From assembly GCA_963575745.1 (NCBI GenBank), contig CAUYUJ010014615.1:1806006-1870005 (forward strand): a DNA stretch of 64,000 nt. The letters are read 5' to 3'. Made by a program: the position numbers and the translations under genes. This DNA comes from Prorocentrum cordatum. Taxonomy: Eukaryota; Sar; Dinophyceae; Prorocentrales; Prorocentraceae. This document shows, one piece after another, positions 44,405-53,807 of the stretch. The stretch's first letter is position 1. Each line of letters starts with the position of its first letter. The notes below the pieces were generated by a model that searched no databases, was not told where the DNA came from, and saw only the letters and a list, made by a program, of their open reading frames with translations.

Positions 44405-45265
44405 AGTTTCCTCCTCCTCCTCCTCCTCCTCCTCCTCCTCCTCCTCTTCCTCGTCCTCCTCCTTGTCCTCGTCCTCGTCCTCGTCATCGTCCTTGTCCTC
44501 GTCCTCGTCCTCGTCCTCCTCCTCCCCCTCCTCCTCGTCCTCCTCGTCCTCCTCCTCTTTCTCCTCCTCCTCCTTCTCCTCCTCCTCCTGCTCCTCTGTC
44601 CTCCTCCTCCTCCTCCTCCACCTCCTCCTTCTCCTCCTCCTCCGACTCTCTTCTCCCTCTCTCTCTCTCCTTTCTCTCCCACTCTCCCTTCCTCCTCCTC
44701 TCCTCCTCCCTCCTCTCCTCCTCCTCCCTCCTCTCCTCCTCGTCCTCTCTCCTCCTCCTCGCCTCAAGATCCTGATCCTCATTTCCTCCTCCTCCTCCTC
44801 CTCCTCCTCCTCCTCCTCCCCCCTCCTCCACCTCCTCCCCTGCATCGTGCTCGTCCTTGTCATCGTCCTCTGTGTTCCTCTCTCTCCTCCCCTCCTCCTC
44901 CCTCCTCTCCGCCTCCGCGTCCTCTCCATGTACGGTCCCGTCCCTCGTCCTCCACCTTCTCGTCCTCCCTCCTCATCCTCCTCACGCCTTTTCCTCCTCT
45001 AACTCTCGCTCATCGTCCTCTCCCTCCTCCTCCTCCTCCTCCTCCTCCTCGTCCTCGTTCTCGGCATCCTCTTCCTCCTGCTCCGCCTCTTTCTCCTCTC
45101 CTCTCCTCTTCCTCCTCCTCCTCCTCCTCCTCCCCCTCCTCCTCTGCTTCCTCCTCGTCCTAATTTTCGTCGTCGTCCTCTTCCTCCTCCTCCTCGTCCT
45201 CCTCCTCCTCCTCCACATGTGTTTCCTCTCCGTTCCTCTTTCTCCTCCTCGTCCTCCTCCTCCAT
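44405..45265. repeat. (CTC)n array with CGT and CTT variants
   Basis: About 860 bp of CTC triplets interspersed with GTCCTC. It may have expanded inside the retroelement's ORF1. The many open frames are artefacts. Confidence 0.9.
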
Positions 45266-45359
45266 GCCTTGTCCTTCTGGGTAACTTCTCCATGTCGCAC
45301 CCCGGGGTCAGTTTTTAGAGCGGGCCGAGCGTTTCGCTCGAGACTTCCCCACCATGTAT

Positions 45360-45737
45360 GACTCTGAATCGTAAACTGTGACGACAGCTTCACATATAGA
45401 GGGCGTATCGTTTTCAATGTGTGGCTCTCGCCTTAGCACTGCTCACATTCGTTTTAATATATTGCAAAGGGCTTCACGGATTGGGGGCGGTTCCTTTTTC
45501 AACAGGTGGCTCTCGTCTTAGCGCTGCGCGCATTCGTTTTAAACGTTGCAAGGGCTTCAAGGATTGAGAGCGGTTCCTTTTCAACATGTGGCTCTCGCCT
45601 TAGCGCCGCGCACATTCGTTTAAAACATGTACAAGAACTTCACGGATTGAGGCGACTGTATTTCAAACTGTCGCTCTCGCTTTAGCGCCGCGCACATTCG
45701 TTTTAAGCATTGCAAGGGCTTCACGGATTCCCATGAT
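45360..45737 (+). repeat. 82-85-bp tandem repeat, four copies
   Basis: CACATTCG-type starts at 45444, 45529, 45611 and 45693. The unit includes GTGGCTCTCGCCTTAGCGC and GGGCTTCACGGATTG. A distant relative (GCGCACATTCGCTTAAA) occurs near 1086. The 45740-46030 flank has no recognisable gene. Confidence 0.85.
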
Positions 45738-46034
45738 CAGCGTATTAGAAGTGGTGTTGGGAACTCAGGATTATGCGGGTGCAGCAGTTTTGTTGGCTCG
45801 CGGTGTTGAGGTCCCAAAAATGGCGTTCTGGCAAGATTCCGGGTCGTCAAGACCCAGCAGTCAGGTTGACCCGTGGCATTGAAATCCTGAGAACAACGTC
45901 TTGGCATGCTTCAGGATCTTCGAACGTTTGTCTTCCAACGAGGCAGCTTCCTCAGTGGAAATGAACCGCTGTAGGGGCCTGTGAAAAGGGGGCTTGGAGG
46001 GAGGGTGAATTTCAACATCCTTGACCCGTGGGTT

Positions 46035-46345
46035 TACACTGGTCCTCCTCCTCCTCCTCCTCGTCCTCCTCCTCGTCTTCCTCCCCCTCCTCCTCCCCTC
46101 TTCGTCCTCGCCCTCGTCTTCGTCCGCGCCCTCCTCCTCCTTCGCCTGCTCCTCCTCCTCGTCCTCGTCGTCCTTCTCTTCCTCCTCCCCCTCCTCCTCG
46201 CCATCCTCCTCAATGTTCTCTTTTTCTCTCTTCATACCTCCTCCTCCTCCTCGTCCTCCTCCTCCGCCTCGCTCTCCTCTCCCCCTCTATTCATCTTCTC
46301 CTCCTCCTCCTGCCTCCGTTTTTCCTCCTCCTCCTCCTCCTCCCC

Positions 46346-46410
<65 letters not shown>

Positions 46411-46785
46411 GCATCACCAGTAGCAGCATCACCAACATCATCATCAGCATCCTCATCACCAATCAGCAGCAGTATCATCATCAACGGCAACAGCTTCATC
46501 ATCACCATTACCATTACCAGCAGCATCATCGTCGTCACCGGCATCATCGTCATCGTCATCATCAGCATCAACATCGTCCTCATATTCATCCTCATCCTCA
46601 TCCTTATCCTTCTCCTCCTCCTCCTCGTCCTCGTCCTCGTCCTCCTCCTCCTCTTCCTCGTCCTCCTCGTCCTCCTCGTCCTGCTCCTCCTCCTCGTCCT
46701 CCTCCTCCTCGTCTTTCTCCTCCTCCTCCTCCTCCTCCTCCTCCTCCTCCTCCTCCTCCTCCTCCTCCTCCTCCTCACCCGAGCG
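46035..46785. repeat. (CTC)n and (CAT)n arrays
   Basis: CTC triplets (46038-46345), a CAT array (46348-46410) passing into CAGCATCATCACC variants, then CTC again (46610-46775). Open frames on both strands are compositional. Confidence 0.9.
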
Positions 46786-47185
46786 GGTCCCCACCGCCGT
46801 CACACGGGGACACCCCCGAGCACTAGTCCCGCCTCAGCCACCGCCTCGTGGGCCAGGCCTCTCTGGTGCCTGGCACCAATGGCACTCCTGGCGCACACCG
46901 CGGGGCAGATCCGCGCCAAGAGCTGCCACTCCCAGAAATGTTCTAAGAACATTTCGTGTAACCCATAAAAGGTTTCTAGAACATTGTTTGGCAGGGCTGT
47001 AGGCGAGCCAGGACGCTTCGCCACTGTCATTGAGAACGGCGCGTAGGAGCAGCCAACAGAATTACCCTGCGCGCAAAAAATAAACGCGGTGTGCCTTGCA
47101 GCTCGTTCCTACCTGCTTAGTTTTTTGAGCTCACAAAACGCCCGCACCTGGCCCTAGGTGTAAAAAGTGCAACGAGGCAGCGGCG

Positions 47186-47337
47186 GCTGGGAAACCACTG
47201 CTGGCAGGGAGGGAGACCTCACTGACCGAAAGAGTACCTCCATCAGCCCCATGGGCTAGGAGGCACTGGCCACACGACGGGCGACCGCCCCGTGGCCAGA
47301 GCAAGAGAAAAGCAGTCCAGCGCCTCAGCAGGGCAAA
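47186..47337 (+). repeat. Dispersed repeat shared with 28068-28265
   Basis: GGGCTAGGAGGCAC, GGCCACACGAC and CCCCGTGGCCAGAGCAAGAG recur here in the same order and orientation. The repeat runs into the assembly gap. Confidence 0.7.
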
Positions 47338-47437
47338 NNNNNNNNNNNNNNNNNNNNNNNNNNNNNNNNNNNNNNNNNNNNNNNNNNNNNNNNNNNNNNN
47401 NNNNNNNNNNNNNNNNNNNNNNNNNNNNNNNNNNNNN
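47338..47437. other. Assembly gap (100 N)
   Basis: Exactly 100 unresolved bases; it truncates the oxygenase-like frame on its 3' side. Confidence 1.
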
Positions 47438-48425
47438 TCGGATTTGGATACTGTTGCAGTTTTTCGGAATCGGAAAGCACCGCAGCCTCCGTGGAAGCGG
47501 GCCACCGCATTTCGTCAAGCACCTCCGCGAGGTCGGGCAGCGCCACGGGGACCCGTGCCAGGTGATCGGCCACGACGTGGTTCACGACGTTGAAGAACTC
47601 CTTCGGGCCAGGCGTGGCGTCGATCCTGCGCGCCCTGAACTCCCGAAAGACGTCGGAGCGGATCATGACGGCGATCTGCAGCCTGCTGTCGTATACGCGC
47701 TGTTGCAGCTCGTGGTGGGTCGCGAAACAGTCCTGGCAGTCCGCGGAGGCGTGGTGGTGCACGTTGTGCTCGAGGGAGGACAGGGTGCCCATGTAGAAGG
47801 ACCCAGGCTTTTGCTCGAGGGTGACGACCCTTCCGCAGGAGGCGGTGCTCGAGGGCGACCCACCATCATGTGCTCCCAGGACCCCTGGGATCCTCACTTG
47901 CACGGAGCGCGTCGCGAAAATCGTCACGGCCGCGTGCAACAAAGAGCATCCGCCATCTGTGTGCCAGCCATCGTCCCGTGCGCCTGGTTGCATGAGCTGG
48001 ATCGATGCGTACGCGAACGCGTTGTCGGCGCAGCGCTCTGTCATGATGGGCTTTCCGTTCTGCTCGACGATGGCAGGCGGCATGCCGTCGGCTTTGACAG
48101 CCTCGCGCATTTTGTCTCCCAGCTGTTGCAGCCACGGGCGCATCTTCTTCCGCAGCGCTCGCACGAAGGCGGCCATGTGGGGCGAGGGGGTGATCTGCAA
48201 ATTCCCGTCCTCGTTGAGGCTGCGGCACTTCGGTGGGCTTTCGTCGTCCACGATGCCTGCGACCTCTGTTTTCAAGCCCTATGCCGCCTCGTCGCCTCGG
48301 ACGCATTCGGCGACGGTTGCTCCCGTGCCCAGGTGCTCCTCGGCCAAGTTCTGCCAGCACGGGTCTCTCTGCAAGAAGCGGGGCAAGTCTGGGTCCAGCT
48401 CCACCTCCGCTATCGTGCCCGCGCC
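47438..48425 (-). CDS. 2OG-Fe(II) oxygenase-like protein, partial, likely fused to the upstream kinase
   Basis: The frame contains a putative iron site: H and D of GWHTDGG (about 47960), a distal His in SLEHNVHHH (about 47765) and an Arg in DSRLQIAVMIR that would bind 2-oxoglutarate. This order is that of Fe(II)/2OG dioxygenases, which hydroxylate or demethylate proteins or nucleic acids; substrate unknown. Upstream the same frame reads EVELDPDLPRFLQRDPCW up to the kinase's -1 slippery site at 48431-48425, with one TAG at 48281-48279 in between. No ATG occurs near the start of the long open part, so it is probably a C-terminal extension of the kinase, or a decayed fusion. The gap removes its end. 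Confidence 0.5.
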
Positions 48426-51053
48426 TTTTTTCCCTGCGCCATGGAGATGCGCACGTCGAGCTGGGCGCCAGCCGGCTGCAGGAAGCGACGAGCCCTCAGA
48501 CGACTGATTGTCGCTCTGGCGCCAGGGTGCCAAAGCAGGCAGCTCTCGGCGGCCTTCAACAAGTCTGGGGGGCAGTCTGCAAGTTCGTCAACGGGCCAGC
48601 GTCCTCGGCCGTCGAGTGCCTTCGCTGTTTCAGCCTTTAGCCAACCCTCGCCCGACCGCTTGAACCGCTTCTCACAGAAAGGCAGGTTGTCCAGCCACGG
48701 GGCGGGTTCCTGGTCCTCGTAATTGTAGAAGTCTCCCGACCCTGGCTCCTTGCCTGGGATCCCCAAGACCTCCCTGCAGAAAACCACGAAGTCTTTCGGG
48801 TGCCCCCCTGGATGCCCGAGCGCGCCGCAAGGCTCTGGTTGGAACAACACCTTGCGCGTGTACAACTCCGCCATCAGGCACCCGATGGACCACATGTCCA
48901 GGTCCTCTGAGTGGCGCTGGTTCCCCAAGAAAACGTCTACCGCTCTGTAAGCGGGCGCGCATGCTCCGAGGTCATCGCAGGTCGGGCTGTAGCGCAGTTT
49001 CTTCTTCAACCTGCCGTGGGGATCCGCCATCTCCACACAGCCGAGGTCGCCGAGCACCACCTGCGGAGAGGGGCGGATGGGGGAGAGGGGAGCGACGGCG
49101 ACTGAGCTCCCCCTGGAGGGAAGGGCGGGATAGAGGGCACGACGACGGCATCTCGGGGGAAGGGTGAAACCTCCCTTGTTAGAACTCGGTGTGAGACCTA
49201 ACATGAAGGCTAGTGAGATAAGCTGAGCTCTGACCTCGTATGTGAGGGCGTCGTCGGAGCTCTAACATGCTATGTTAGAGCTCCATGGGAGCTCTAACAC
49301 GCTATCTTAGAGCTCCATCGGAGCTCTCACATGCTATGTTAGAGCTCCCTGGGGAGATCTGACATGCTAGGTTAGAGCTCACATGGAGCTCTAACATGGC
49401 ATGTTAGAGCTCCATGGGAGCTCTAACATGGTATGTTAGAGCTCCCTGGGGAGCTCTAACATACTATGTTAGAGCTCCATGTGAGCCCTGACAACTCGGG
49501 ACCTTAGTCGAAGGAACGACGATGATGACGAGGATGACGACGACGACGACGAGGATGAGGAGGATGACGATGATGACGAAGACGGCGAGGACGACGACGA
49601 CAAGGACGAGGAGGACGACGACGAGGACGACGAGGATGACGAGGATGACGAGGACGACGAGGACGACGACGACGAGGACGAGGAGGACGACGACGAGGAC
49701 GACGAGGACGACGAGGACGGCGAGGACGAAGAAGACGACGAGGACGAGGAGGACGAGGAGGAGGACGACGACGACGGCGACGACGACGGCGACGACGACG
49801 TCGACGACGAGCGCCTCGAAGGAACCTGGGATCTGCCAGTCGAACTGCAGCTTGCTCTTTGGGCGCGGCGCGACGGGGTCCCATTCGCCAAGCTCACGTG
49901 ATGCAAGTGCCTGCTTCTCGAAGCAGCCGCGCGTCTGCGGCGATGCTCGCATCGGGATGTGCGCGGGCTTGATGTCGCAGTGAATGAGGCCCCTGTCGCG
50001 CATGTACTGGAGCCCTTCGAGAACGCTGTTCAGGACGTGGCGCATCCCTGTCTGCGCAAAGGAGGACTTCTTGAGGAATTGGCGGACATCGATCTCGAAC
50101 AACTCGTGCACGAGGCCGATGTGCTCCGTCCATTTCCAATCTATCCTTGGTACTGACTGTTGCAGTTCTCGGCGCGCTTTCTCCGGGACTGTTGCAGTTC
50201 CTGGGCACAACCTCCTGAAGAGGCCCACGTCGAGTAAGCGAACGAGACGCGGCTGCGTGCCCACAGCACCGTGGCGCGCGACCTCATCCAGAGCCCCCTC
50301 GACGGCATCCGCATTGAACCCCTTCTGCGCATCGCTGGGGTCGCCCCGCAGCATCTTGATCGCAGGGCCAGTCTTGTCGCCCCGTCGCGTGCCCAAGTAG
50401 ACCTTGCCGAAAGAGCCCTGACCGAGCCCCCCTCCTTCCCACTGCACGTCGCACTCGAGCGGCAGGTCCTCGCATTTGCCATTCTGTTTGTTTTGGTACG
50501 CGTGCCCGACCGCGTCGAGCTTCAGCGCAAGTAGATTCACGCGACCCTCGTCGTGGGACACCGCTCTCGGACCAGCAGACCCGCGACGAGCAGCTGCCGG
50601 CGGCGTAGGCTCCGGTGCCCCGTCCGCGGCGGGAACGAGCACCTTCCCCAGCGCGTCCTCTAGGGTTTCTCCTGCGACACCGTGGCCCTCGGCGACAGCT
50701 GGCTCATCTTCTGCAGCGTTAGCTGTTCCAACCAATTTCGCGCACCCTGGCACCCCAGCAGGCTTGCTCACATAGTCTTTCCACTTGGCGCCCAGCGCAA
50801 TCTTGAAGAGCCGCGCGCAGGTGTCGTGCGAAACTGGCTTTGGCCACGTCAACTCACATTTGTTCCTCGTTATCTTCTCCAGCGACACTTCTGCGGTCGG
50901 GGCCCCTTCTGCCGCCCTGGCCATGCCATTGCTGCAGGTCTCCCTCAGCTTCTTGATCTTGTCGTTGTTCGACCCGTCACCCTGCAGGTAACAGCCCCAC
51001 GTATAAAAGAGAACCTTGTTCCTGTCGCGACCGCTGCCGCTCGAGGCAGCCAT
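48410..51053 (-). CDS. CMGC-like protein kinase, two exons, 629 aa
   Basis: Exon 1 is 51053-49815 (413 codons), exon 2 49060-48410 (216 codons plus stop), both phase 0. The N-terminal 200 residues have no known domain. Kinase features: glycine loop GLGQGSFGKV (209-218), ATP lysine in AIK (K233), catalytic loop HCDIKPAHI (358-366, D360), metal-binding DLG (418-420) in place of DFG, YRAVDVFLG, and DLDMWSIGCLMAELYTRKVLF split after 20 residues by convention. The YR-x-x-(E/D)-x-x-LG and WSIGC pattern fits CMGC kinases (DYRK/CLK side). The usual Asn of the catalytic loop is His, so activity is uncertain. ATG 51053 (MAASSGSG) is the first in frame. Confidence 0.75.
48425..48431 (-). promoter_or_regulatory. 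Candidate -1 ribosomal frameshift heptamer A_AAA_AAG
   Basis: In the kinase frame the minus strand reads GGA AAA AAG and reaches a TAG 12 nt further on. A -1 slip on A_AAA_AAG enters exactly the frame encoding GAGTIAEVELD and the oxygenase. The same sequence would also be a homopolymer error site, so an indel in assembly or a pseudogene lesion is an alternative. No downstream pseudoknot was verified. Confidence 0.35.
49061..49814 (-). other. Kinase intron (GC-AG) made of palindromic and GAC repeats
   Basis: TTCGAG|GCGCTC at the 5' side and CTCCGCAG|GTGGTG at the 3' side join QFDWQIPGSFE to VVLGDLGCVEMAD in frame. GC donors are common in dinoflagellates. The 754-bp intron holds a GAC/GAG array (49518-49810) and the GAGCTC/ATGTTAG palindromic array (49250-49495), with little other sequence. 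Confidence 0.75.
49230..49495. repeat. GAGCTC/ATGTTAG palindromic array inside kinase intron
   Basis: Alternating half-sites ATGTTAGAGCTCC and GGAGCTCTAACAT with 2-5-bp spacers, as in the large arrays at 57.4-63.9 kb. In the pre-mRNA each neighbouring pair can form a stem. Confidence 0.9.
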
Positions 51054-51609
51054 CGCCGCGGAGGCCCGCTGACGGCAGTGTCGCCCCTGCGGGCCCGCTA
51101 AGTTTCAGTGAACCGAGACACCTGCGGGCCCCTCCTCCGTCCTCCTCCTCCCCCTGCGGCCGCTCCTCGGAGCGTTGCTTCCCGCGTCTTCCCTACCCTG
51201 CTGCATCCCCATCCTGGCCCGCCCCTGCAGAGCGCCGCAAGGATGCAAGGGCCTTGGCGGCATGGCATCTGTTGTTTATCCAGCTCCCCAGCTTCGGAAC
51301 GGAAAGCGTAGGATGGAAGGGTACCCTTTGGAAAGGTAAGCATCCTGACTCTGCGCCTTGCCTGCGCCGTGGGCCAAGTGCGACGGATGGCGACGAAGGG
51401 ATGACGGAGGACTATGTTCCTATCTGCACGCAAGGTGCCGTGCACTGCACAGGCCAGAACGTGGCGCGCGCCCCATTACGCAAACGGAGGCGACGCCGCC
51501 AGCGCGCGACTGTTGCAGTCCAAAATCAAACAAGTGGCAGCTCCACGGGAACAGGAGCGTGCGGGCTGGCTCCTGCGTCGGAGCTGTCGGGCTCTGTTGC
51601 AGCCTGTGC

Positions 51610-53196
51610 TCAAGCCTGTGCTCTGTTGCAGCCTGTCTTCGGCCTCTTCTTCTTCGAGGCCGAGGGGTCGTCTGAGGACGAGGAGTCTGAGGTCGAGGAC
51701 GCGTCGGCGTCGCGCTTCTTACCCTTATTTCCCTTATTATTTTCATCCTTCTTGTCCTTATTCTTATCCTTCTTATTGTCCTTCTTCTTGTCCTCCTTCT
51801 TGCCCTCCTTCTTGGTGTCGTCCTTCTTCCCATCCTTCGGGTCCTCCTTCGGGCCCTCCTTTGTCAGGCGCAACTGCACGGAGCGTGCAAGCAGGTCCTC
51901 GTTCACGAACACCATGGTGCTGCTCCCGAGCATGGCCTCGACGGCACGCTCCACAAGAAACGGCTTGAGCACCTTCGCGTGGTGGTCGTCGCAAGTCAAG
52001 GCCAACACACTGCGCCCGCTCTCGATGCAGCCGTGCATGCCTGCGCCGCCCGCAGGCGTGCCGAAGTACACCCACCTGGGCTTTCCCGCCTTGTGGCAGA
52101 GCTCCTTGAGGAGCTCGGTGTCGCTGTCGCGCGGGAACCACGGCGCCTCCGTTCCCGTGAGCTGGCGGTAGAGCTTCCGCTTCTTCACGGCCGCAGTCAC
52201 GAGGGCCTTCTCGGGGCGGACGGCTGTTGCAGCTTCGTCGCGCGCCTCGGCGCCACAATCGGCGCCCTCGTCCTCCTGGAGAGGCTGGCAGTACCCCAGC
52301 TTCTCTCGCTCCTCGGCCTCCACCTCGGCGGCGCACTGGCCGACCATGCTGGCCAAGCTGATCTCCCGAACCTGCTTGGGCACGAGGGCGTGGCTCTTCT
52401 GCGGCAGGACAGGCACGTTCCTCACCACTTCGTTGAAGAGGGAGCTGCCCGCGTCCACGAACTGCCTGATCTTGGCCATTTGCTTCGGCTTCCTGCCCTT
52501 GTAGCAGAGCAACATGACCTCGTGCGAGCGCGAGTTCGCCAGGCCTCGCTGCCTCTGGAAGTGGCCGTACTGCTGCATCTGCTTCGTGTTGTAGGCGAGG
52601 TGGTATGTGACCGTGCGGAACTTGTTTGCGGCGAGGTTCTGGATCTTCGGGAGGTTCGACTGCGAGCGGCCCGTCAGCACCCACAGCACGTCCCGTCCAC
52701 CGACCATCAGCGGTTCCAGGGACTTCAGGTAGCGTGTGAAATCCAACTCGTCCAGCGCGGGCTCACGGTGCGTGAGGCCTTGTCCCTCGAAGACGCAGCG
52801 CAACTTCGCATTCTTGACATCGTAGAAGCCCATCGCTGACGCATTATCTGTGAGGTTCTGGTATAGGCGTTTCTTAGTAAACGAAGCGTTGATATCCATG
52901 GCGCTGCCCTCCGCCGTGATCATGGCGACCCGCGTATCCAGCTGGCTAGAGCACTGCTGATCGCACAGCGCCTTGAAGTTCTTCACGTCGCTCGGGGAGA
53001 CGTCGATATTCTTCTTGTCCTCGGAGGCCGCCTCCGCTGTTCCAGCACCGCCCGCTGTTGCAGCACCGACCGTGTCGCTGTCTGCAGGCTTTTGCTCTGA
53101 CGGTTCCTGGGGGTTTCCCACGAGGGAGTCGTGCGCGATTTGGAACTTCTCGAAGAACCTCTTGGTCACTCGCACGCTCCTGTGGAACTCGTCCAT
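51610..53196 (-). CDS. Protein C: beta-class (permuted) methyltransferase-like domain plus Lys-rich tail
   Basis: 528 residues from ATG 53196. Residues 160-240 (GGRDVLWVLTGRSQSNLPKI, HFQRQRGLANSRSHEVMLL) resemble the region after motif IV of N6/N4-type DNA methyltransferases, where an hE-x-ll-x-x-x-K strand is typical. Residues 353-410 (WFPRDSD, KAGKPRWVYFGTPAGGAG, then ESGRSVLALTCDDHHAKVL) resemble the C-terminal SAM-binding F-x-G-x-G region and following strand. I see no DPPY/NPPY motif, so it may be inactive or only fold-related. A Lys/Asp-rich tail (446-495) and Ser/acidic segment close the protein. It probably continues upstream through a +1 shift into protein B at about 53232. Function unknown. 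Confidence 0.5.
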   Translation of the reverse strand: MDEFHRSVRVTKRFFEKFQIAHDSLVGNPQEPSEQKPADSDTVGAATAGGAGTAEAASEDKKNIDVSPSDVKNFKALCDQQCSSQLDTRVAMITAEGSAMDINASFTKKRLYQNLTDNASAMGFYDVKNAKLRCVFEGQGLTHREPALDELDFTRYLKSLEPLMVGGRDVLWVLTGRSQSNLPKIQNLAANKFRTVTYHLAYNTKQMQQYGHFQRQRGLANSRSHEVMLLCYKGRKPKQMAKIRQFVDAGSSLFNEVVRNVPVLPQKSHALVPKQVREISLASMVGQCAAEVEAEEREKLGYCQPLQEDEGADCGAEARDEAATAVRPEKALVTAAVKKRKLYRQLTGTEAPWFPRDSDTELLKELCHKAGKPRWVYFGTPAGGAGMHGCIESGRSVLALTCDDHHAKVLKPFLVERAVEAMLGSSTMVFVNEDLLARSVQLRLTKEGPKEDPKDGKKDDTKKEGKKEDKKKDNKKDKNKDKKDENNKGNKGKKRDADASSTSDSSSSDDPSASKKKRPKTGCNRAQA

Positions 53197-53231
53197 GTTG
53201 TAGCGCTCGGCGCACGGCTGGGTGAGGGCGC

Positions 53232-53783
53232 CAGATCTCCTGATTGTAGAAGTCCCGGCCTATTTCGAGGAAGTGTTTCATCGCCAGGCGCAGCGCCTCG
53301 GTCGGCAGTGACTGCACCCAGGTCGGGCCCTTGTCAGGCCCCTCAGCCTTCTCGAAGAACTTGAGCGGCGAGTCGAGGTATTGCCTCGCCATGACCATGA
53401 CTTTTCTCTCGGCGGCGATATCCTGTGTGTCTGTTGTTTCAGTGCTGTTGCAGCCAGTGCTCCCTTTGAACAAGTCTGGGTACTGTTTCAGAAAATTCGC
53501 CACGTACTTCTTCGCCCACAAGATCTCGCCCACTGCCTGGCCGATGGTGGAGGCGCTGTACGGGTCCTTCACGCTCTTCCGCCACATCCGCGTGTACAGG
53601 CTTTCCAAGACGTGCCCCAGCGAGGTAGCGTCCGTCTTCGCGATGATCGTCCCAAGCTGTGTGGGCCTGTCCAGCAGATTGTCTCGCCCCCAACGGTTCA
53701 CGGCGGCATCCAAAAGCAGCAATGCCCCCGGGCACTTGTCGAGAGCGAGCCAGTTGACCATGTGCGTCTTGACGGCCCCCAGG
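53232..53783 (-). CDS. Protein B segment, between A and C
   Basis: Open frame with ordinary composition (KTHMVNWLALDKCPGALLLL, ESLYTRMWRKSVKDPYSAST, EALRLAMKHFLEIGRDFYNQ). It shares the frame of protein A, separated from it by a TGA (53806-53804). It leaves its frame near GAGATCTGGCGCC (about 53232), where the +1 frame gives GALTQPCAERYNMDEF and joins protein C. I therefore read A-B-C as one gene of about 1,040 codons with two interruptions, or as a decayed copy of one. No domain recognised. Confidence 0.5.
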
Positions 53784-53807
53784 CTGGGGCAGCGCAAAGG
53801 TCCTCAC
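53784..53807 (-). other. Possible 24-nt GT-AG mini-intron or in-frame TGA between A and B
   Basis: Read straight through, protein A ends ...EKNIK then TGA. The 24 nt from GTGAGG to GCCCCAG have a textbook donor and acceptor, remove the TGA and keep the frame (N-I-N-L-G-A-V-K). Introns this short are not established in dinoflagellates, so a stop, readthrough or sequencing error is at least as likely. Confidence 0.25.

Noticed and set aside
46936-46954. Palindrome AAATGTTCTAAGAACATTT as a regulatory site
   Set aside because: Isolated, not next to a recognisable gene start, and not repeated in the window.
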